Position numbers and translations under genes: made by a program
From: Massilia sp. CFBP 13721
GTDB lineage: Bacteria > Pseudomonadota > Gammaproteobacteria > Burkholderiales > Burkholderiaceae_D
Direction of reading: 5' to 3'
DNA: 63,559 bases
Assembly (NCBI RefSeq): GCF_014842025.1
Contig: NZ_JACYUY010000007.1
Span: 176,666-240,224 of the forward strand
Shown here: piece after piece, positions 59,504 through 63,559 of the stretch
How the letters are laid out: each line of letters starts with the position of its first letter
Numbering within the stretch: position 1 is the stretch's first letter
The notes under the pieces: model-generated
What the model was told of the DNA's origin: nothing
What the model saw: the letters and a program-made list of their open reading frames with translations, nothing else
The model's database searches: none

Positions 59504-59748
59504 TGAACGCGGGCATGCCCGCCCTACGTTACGCAAGGGTCAGCGTGAACGCGGCGGGCATGCGCGCCGTACGTACACCGCCGCCAATGGCGTAAAAATG
59601 TATTGTTGGCCGCCGCGAAACGTAGGGCGGGCATGCCCGCGCGGAACGATGCACAGACGCGGCACCGAACGCAACGCGCGGTGGTGCGTAGGGCGGGCAT
59701 GCCCGCGTAGAAACCGCCGCACAGACGCGGCACCAAACGCAACGCGCC
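59504..59748. repeat. Cluster of GGGCGGGCATGCCCGC repeats
   Basis: The palindromic core CGGGCATGCCCG occurs three times, near 59509, 59628 and 59694, plus an imperfect copy near 59554. The last two are parts of direct repeats of about 60 bp (59621-59679 and 59687-59747), both running CGTAGGGCGGGCATGCCCGC to ACAGACGCGGCACC and ACGCAACGCGC. The first copy is in the opposite direction (GCCCGCCCTACG). No gene is visible in the 473-bp space; short frames here are products of the repeats. Confidence 0.75.
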
Positions 59749-59851
59749 GTCCGCAAGCACGGCTGAGTTTAAGCATGTTCTAAGACAGATCAGCGACACT
59801 AAATACCATCGATACACCGTTATCGTCCAACCTTAATCCAGGAGCACGTCC

Positions 59852-61375
59852 ATGCAAAACGAAGGTGCAGTTACCGCCATCACCGCAAAACGTCTCACGC
59901 TGGCGCTCTGCGCGGCGGGCGTTATCGGCGGCGCGGTCGGAGCGATTACAGTCAACCATAACAATGCCGTCGCCCAGGGTGCACCGGCTGCCTTGGCGCC
60001 TGCGCCGGCACCGGTCACTGCGCCGCCAGTGGCTGCGGGCGCCCCCGCCGCCACCGTGACGCTGCCCGACTTCACCCGCATCGCCGCCCAGAACGGCAAG
60101 GCGGTCGTCAACATCCGCGTCGTCGGCAGCACCAAGACCAGCGCGCGCGGCGGCCCGCAAATGGATCCGAACGATCCGTTCTATGAATTCTTCCGTCGCT
60201 TCCAGGGCCCGCAATACCGCGGCGGCCCGCAACGCGACCAGCCCGTTTACGGCGCCGGATCGGGCTTCATCGTAAGCCCGGACGGCGTCATCCTGACAAA
60301 CGCCCACGTGGTGCAGGGCGCCGACGAAGTCACGGTCAAGCTGGCCGACCGGCGCGAATTCCGCGCCAAGGTGCTCGGCTCCGATCCGAAGACCGACGTC
60401 GCCGTGCTCAAGATCGACGCCAAGAACCTGCCGGTCGCGCCGCTCGGCAATTCGCGCAACTTGCAGGTCGGCGAGTGGGTGCTGGCGATCGGTTCGCCCT
60501 TCGGCCTCGAGTCGACCGTGACTGCGGGCGTGGTCAGCGCCACCGGCCGCAACCTGCCGAGCGACACCAACGTGCCCTTCATCCAGACCGACGTCGCGAT
60601 CAACCCCGGCAACTCGGGCGGTCCGCTGTTCAACACGCGCGGCGAAGTGGTCGGCATCAACTCGCAGATCTACAGCCAGACTGGTGGCTACATGGGCATG
60701 TCGTTCGCGATCCCGATGGACGTCGCGGTGCGTATCAAGGACCAGATCGTCGCCACCGGCAAGGTGCAGCACGCCAAGCTTGGCGTGGCGATCCAGGACG
60801 TGAACCAGGGCTTTGCCGATTCGTTCAACCTGGCTTCGCCCGAAGGTGCGCTGGTCGCCAACGTCGAACGCGGCAGCGCCGCCGAACGCGCCGGCCTGAA
60901 AGCGGGCGACGTGGTGCGCAGCCTGAACGGCAACCAGATCATCGGCTCGGGCGACCTGCCGGGCATGCTGGCGGTGTCCAAGCCGGGCGACAAGGTGGTG
61001 CTCGACGTCTGGCGCGACGGTAAGATCGTGCGCCTGAACGCGACCCTGGCCAACGCCAGCGACAAGGCCGAGCCGGCCGAGCGCGAACAGCTGGCCGACC
61101 TCGACAAGGGCGCCAAGCTGGGCCTGGCCCTGCGTCCGCTCGAACCGATCGAGCAGCGCCAGAGCGGCATCTCCTCGGGCCTGGTGATCGAGGATGCAGG
61201 TGGCCCGGCGATCGCCGCCGGCGTGCTGCCGGGCGACGTGCTGCTGTCGGTGAACGGCAAGCCGGTGTCGAGCGTCGCCCAGGTACGCGAGATGGTCAGT
61301 AAATCCGCCAAGTCGGTGGCCTTGCTGATCCAGCGCGGGAATGACAGAATCTTCATTCCGGTGCGGATTGGCTGA
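59852..61375 (+). CDS. Do family serine endopeptidase (DegP/MucD-like)
   Basis: 507 residues. The N-terminal signal or anchor (LTLALCAAGVIGGAVGAITV, about 14-33) and an Ala/Pro linker precede the trypsin-like domain. Its triad is His in LTNAHVVQGADEV near 151, Asp in KTDVAVLKI near 181, and Ser in NPGNSGGPLF near 255. Two PDZ domains follow (about 290-380, with GLKAGDVVRSLNGNQIIGSG, and about 410-500, with GVLPGDVLLSVNGKPVSSVA). It acts as periplasmic protease and chaperone for misfolded envelope proteins. An upstream CCAGGAGCACG serves as the ribosome binding site. The response-regulator gene starts 44 bp downstream, as in many DegP-two-component pairs. Confidence 0.95.
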   Translation: MQNEGAVTAITAKRLTLALCAAGVIGGAVGAITVNHNNAVAQGAPAALAPAPAPVTAPPVAAGAPAATVTLPDFTRIAAQNGKAVVNIRVVGSTKTSARGGPQMDPNDPFYEFFRRFQGPQYRGGPQRDQPVYGAGSGFIVSPDGVILTNAHVVQGADEVTVKLADRREFRAKVLGSDPKTDVAVLKIDAKNLPVAPLGNSRNLQVGEWVLAIGSPFGLESTVTAGVVSATGRNLPSDTNVPFIQTDVAINPGNSGGPLFNTRGEVVGINSQIYSQTGGYMGMSFAIPMDVAVRIKDQIVATGKVQHAKLGVAIQDVNQGFADSFNLASPEGALVANVERGSAAERAGLKAGDVVRSLNGNQIIGSGDLPGMLAVSKPGDKVVLDVWRDGKIVRLNATLANASDKAEPAEREQLADLDKGAKLGLALRPLEPIEQRQSGISSGLVIEDAGGPAIAAGVLPGDVLLSVNGKPVSSVAQVREMVSKSAKSVALLIQRGNDRIFIPVRIG

Positions 61376-61419
61376 CATGGCCACTCCGGCAGCCGGATCA
61401 CACGACAAAAGGTAATGCG

Positions 61420-62082
61420 ATGCGGCTGCTGTTAGTTGAAGACGATACGATGATCGGCGAAGTAGTGCTCGACCTGCTCAGGGCCGAGCACTACGCGGTC
61501 GATTGGGTCAAGGACGGCGAGATGGCCGACACGGCCCTGGTGCAGAACCAGAACTACGACCTGGTGCTGCTCGACCTGGGCTTGCCGCGCAAGGACGGCC
61601 TCGACGTGCTGCGCGCCATGCGCACCCGCAAGGACCGCACTCCGGTGCTGGTGGCCACCGCGCGCGATTCGGTCGCCCAGCGCATCGCCGGGCTCGATGC
61701 CGGCGCCGACGACTACGTTCTGAAGCCTTACGACCTCGACGAGCTGCTGGCGCGCATCCGTGCGCTGCTGCGGCGTGCCGCCGGGCGCGCCGAACCCATC
61801 TTCGAATACAAGAACATCTCGATCAACCCCGCCACCCGCGAAACCCTGGTCGACGGCGAGCCGGTCTCGTTGTCGGCGCGCGAATGGGCCGTATTGGAAG
61901 CGCTGGTTGCCCGGCCGGGCGCCGTGCTGTCGCGTGCCCAGCTCGAGGAAAAGCTCTACAGCTGGCGCGACGAAGTCTCCAGCAATGCCGTCGAGGTGTA
62001 CATCCACGGCCTGCGCAAGAAGCTGGGGAGCGACCTGATCCAGAACGTGCGCGGCGTCGGCTACATGGTTCCCAAAGCATGA
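61420..62082 (+). CDS. OmpR/PhoB-family response regulator
   Basis: 220 residues. The receiver domain begins MRLLLVEDDTMIGEVVLDLL, with phosphorylated Asp about residue 52 in LVLLDLGLPRKDG, the switch Thr in VLVATARDSV and Lys in VLKPYDLDEL. The winged-helix output domain (about 125-218) contains LSAREWAVLEALVARPGAVL and VYIHGLRKKLGSDLIQNV, then RGVGYMV at the end. It resembles the QseB/PmrA/TctD group. Its stop overlaps the sensor kinase start by ATGA, so the pair is translated together. It lies downstream of the Do protease gene in the same direction, suggesting an envelope-stress or adaptation circuit. Confidence 0.95.
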   Translation: MRLLLVEDDTMIGEVVLDLLRAEHYAVDWVKDGEMADTALVQNQNYDLVLLDLGLPRKDGLDVLRAMRTRKDRTPVLVATARDSVAQRIAGLDAGADDYVLKPYDLDELLARIRALLRRAAGRAEPIFEYKNISINPATRETLVDGEPVSLSAREWAVLEALVARPGAVLSRAQLEEKLYSWRDEVSSNAVEVYIHGLRKKLGSDLIQNVRGVGYMVPKA

Positions 62083-63410
62083 AGGTGACGCACTCGCTGC
62101 GCGGGCGCCTGTTATGGTTCCTGCTGGCGGCCATTACCCTGGCGGCGCTGGCGCAAGCCTCGATCGCCTACCGCACGGCGCTCGACGACGCCGACCAGAT
62201 CTTCGACTACCACATGCAGCAGATGGCGCTGTCGCTGCGTTCGAGCACGCCCCTGTCGAACACCGAAGCGAACGAGCGCGTCGAATCGGCGCCCGGCAAC
62301 GACGACCTGGTGGTGCAGATGTGGTCCCCGGACGGCGTGCAGGTCTTCCACAGCGTCTCGCGCGCGCGCCTGCCGCAGCGCGCGGTGCTCGGCTTTTCCA
62401 ATCTCAAGGCGAACGGCACCACCTACCGCGTCTTCTCGATCCAGACCAACAACCAGACCGTGCAGGTCGCGCAAGACCTGGCCGTACGCCGCAACATGGC
62501 CGGCAACCTGGCGCTGCGCACGCTCGGGCCGATCGCGGTCATGATGCCGATCCTGATGGTGGTCGTGTGGTGGGTGGTGAGCGGCTCGCTGGAACCGGTG
62601 GCGCGCGTGCGCTCGCAGGTGGCGCGGCGCCAGGCCGACGATCTGTCGCCGGTGTCCGAAGCCGGCCTGCCCGACGAAGTACGGCCGCTGGTGCACGAAC
62701 TGAACCTGCTGTTCGGGCGCGTGCGCACCGCCTTCGACGCCCAGCAGAATTTCGTCGCCGACGCCGCCCATGAACTGCGCACGCCGCTGGCCGCGCTGCG
62801 CCTGCAGGCGCAAAGCCTGGACCGCGCCGCCGATCCCGACGCGAGAAAAGTCGCCGTCGGCCGCCTCACTGCCGGCATCGACCGCGCCACGCGCCTGGTC
62901 GAGCAGCTCTTGGTGCTGGCGCGCCAGGAAGCCTCGGCCGCGAATGGCGTCGCCACCCGTCCGGTCGACCTGGCCGAACTGGCGCGCCGCACCGTGGGCG
63001 ACCTGGTCGGCCTGGCGCAGGCGAAAGAGGTCGACCTCGGCCTGCAGCACGCCGATGCCGCCAGCGTCGAAGGCCAGCTCGACGCGCTGCACATCCTGCT
63101 GCGCAACCTGGTCGAGAACGCTGTCAAGTACACGCCGCACGGCGGCACCGTCGACATCGCCGTGCGCGCAGACAAGGACAGTGCCGAAGTCATCGTCGAA
63201 GACAGCGGCCCGGGCATCCCGCCGGAGGAGCGCGAGCGCGTGTTCGACCGCTTCTACCGCGTGGCCGGCAGCGACGCCGCCGGCAGCGGCCTGGGGCTGG
63301 CCATCATCAAGGCGATTGCCGAGCGCCATGGGGCGAGCCTGAAGCTGGGCGAGTCCGCGCGGCTGGGTGGCCTGATGGCGACGGTGCGGTTTCCGTTGGC
63401 GAAAACTTGA
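62079..63410 (+). CDS. Sensor histidine kinase (membrane-bound)
   Basis: 443 residues. The first membrane helix (LLWFLLAAITLAALAQASIA, about 11-30), a periplasmic segment of about 120 residues and a second helix (PIAVMMPILMVVVWWVVSGS, about 152-171) precede a HAMP-like linker. The H-box FVADAAHELRTPLAALRLQA near 227 carries the phosphorylated His. The N-box LLRNLVENAVKYTPHGG is near 345, the G1/F/G2 boxes EDSGPGIPPEERERVFDRFY and SGLGLAIIKAIAERHG near 370-415. It phosphorylates the upstream regulator; the signal is unknown. The start is MKVTHSLRGR by the ATGA overlap; the frame is open to 61503 inside the regulator gene. Confidence 0.95.
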   Translation: MKVTHSLRGRLLWFLLAAITLAALAQASIAYRTALDDADQIFDYHMQQMALSLRSSTPLSNTEANERVESAPGNDDLVVQMWSPDGVQVFHSVSRARLPQRAVLGFSNLKANGTTYRVFSIQTNNQTVQVAQDLAVRRNMAGNLALRTLGPIAVMMPILMVVVWWVVSGSLEPVARVRSQVARRQADDLSPVSEAGLPDEVRPLVHELNLLFGRVRTAFDAQQNFVADAAHELRTPLAALRLQAQSLDRAADPDARKVAVGRLTAGIDRATRLVEQLLVLARQEASAANGVATRPVDLAELARRTVGDLVGLAQAKEVDLGLQHADAASVEGQLDALHILLRNLVENAVKYTPHGGTVDIAVRADKDSAEVIVEDSGPGIPPEERERVFDRFYRVAGSDAAGSGLGLAIIKAIAERHGASLKLGESARLGGLMATVRFPLAKT

Positions 63411-63411
63411 T

Positions 63412-63509
63412 GTAGGGTGGGCCCCGAGCCCACGCGGACTGATGCGCCACGTTGGCTTTTTTCGGATACGCCAGTTCTGCTCACCATTTCGCGTGGGCAC
63501 AGGGTGAAG
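63412..63509. repeat. GTAGGGTGGGC-family repeat, cut by an insertion sequence
   Basis: Starts GTAGGGTGGGCCCCGAGCCC and continues to GCGTGGGCACAGGG, then the IS end begins. In complete copies a GCCCACCCTAC arm follows a few bases after GCGTGGGC; here it is missing. The insertion therefore lies in the right arm. Confidence 0.65.
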
Positions 63510-63559
63510 TGACCCCACAAAGTTGGACAGTTGCGCTTATGCTGCTGCCAATTGCTGAG
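63510..63559 (-). mobile_element. Left end of an IS3-like insertion sequence (partial)
   Basis: The sequence TGACCCCACAAAGTTGGACA at 63510-63529 has the TG-start and GTTGGACA pattern of IS3-family terminal inverted repeats. On the minus strand a frame ending QQLAAA-stop (stop TAA at 63537-63539) fits the C-terminus of an IS3 OrfB integrase entering from beyond the window. Only seven codons are visible. The second IS end lies outside, so the exact element cannot be named. Confidence 0.65.

Noticed and set aside
59504..59748. CRISPR array
   Set aside because: Repeat units are palindromic, only two to three copies, spacing irregular and no cas gene in the window.

Overview
The window is about 63.6 kb of GC-rich chromosomal DNA from a beta-proteobacterium. 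Two PEP-CTERM proteins, an argA-yggX pair, an imuA-imuB pair, a neisserial/burkholderial-type porin, a double-Hsp70/DUF2760 operon and repeated GTAGGGTGGGC-type intergenic palindromes all fit the Oxalobacteraceae, most like the Massilia/Telluria group. This assignment is inference from gene content and composition. No rRNA, tRNA, CRISPR array, phage or replication origin was seen.

Layout. 1-6.2 kb: yggX (cut by the left edge), argA, the large RNA helicase hrpA and a small unknown gene. 6.3-13 kb: a PEP-CTERM protein, a Tat-exported phosphocholine phospholipase C with a probable Pho box, a DsbD-like disulfide reductase with a secreted redoxin, and a PRC-barrel protein. 13.4-17.9 kb: a Tat-exported SDR, an NHL-propeller/M23-like peptidase fusion and a YdcF-like protein. 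17.9-23.2 kb: a translationally coupled operon DUF2760, Hsp70, Hsp70, probably continuing into the YdcF-like gene. 23.3-25.9 kb: VOC, AHSA1-type, PEP-CTERM and Dabb genes.

26-34.6 kb holds a LysR regulator facing a co-directional cluster: FAD amine/amino-acid oxidase, MFS carrier, DapA-family lyase, aldehyde dehydrogenase, YddG-type exporter and porin. This looks like a complete uptake, oxidation and disposal route for an unidentified amino or imino compound. 34.6-45.2 kb is accessory. It contains secreted or immunity-like small genes, some with a shared repeated leader, a chimeric DUF4349 gene and a 702-residue lipoprotein. It also contains an ABC system in which both permeases carry a C-terminal peptidase-like domain, one with an intact HETAH zinc motif and one degenerate. 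Around 43.4-44.7 kb the DNA is clearly more AT-rich than its surroundings and was probably acquired.

45.3-52.4 kb: an acyl-CoA ligase, a GST, repeat elements, a GFA-family protein, a BchE-like B12/radical-SAM protein without other chlorophyll genes, a HepT/DUF86-like protein with a broken active site, and a Na+/H+ antiporter. 52.6-56.2 kb: a LexA box, imuA-imuB without the usual dnaE2, and an alpha/beta hydrolase. 56.3-63.4 kb: a secreted M61 peptidase, a heat-shock sHSP, a Do-type (DegP-like) protease and a two-component system in the same orientation, suggesting an envelope-stress module. The right edge is the end of an IS3-like insertion sequence that has landed inside one of the intergenic repeats.
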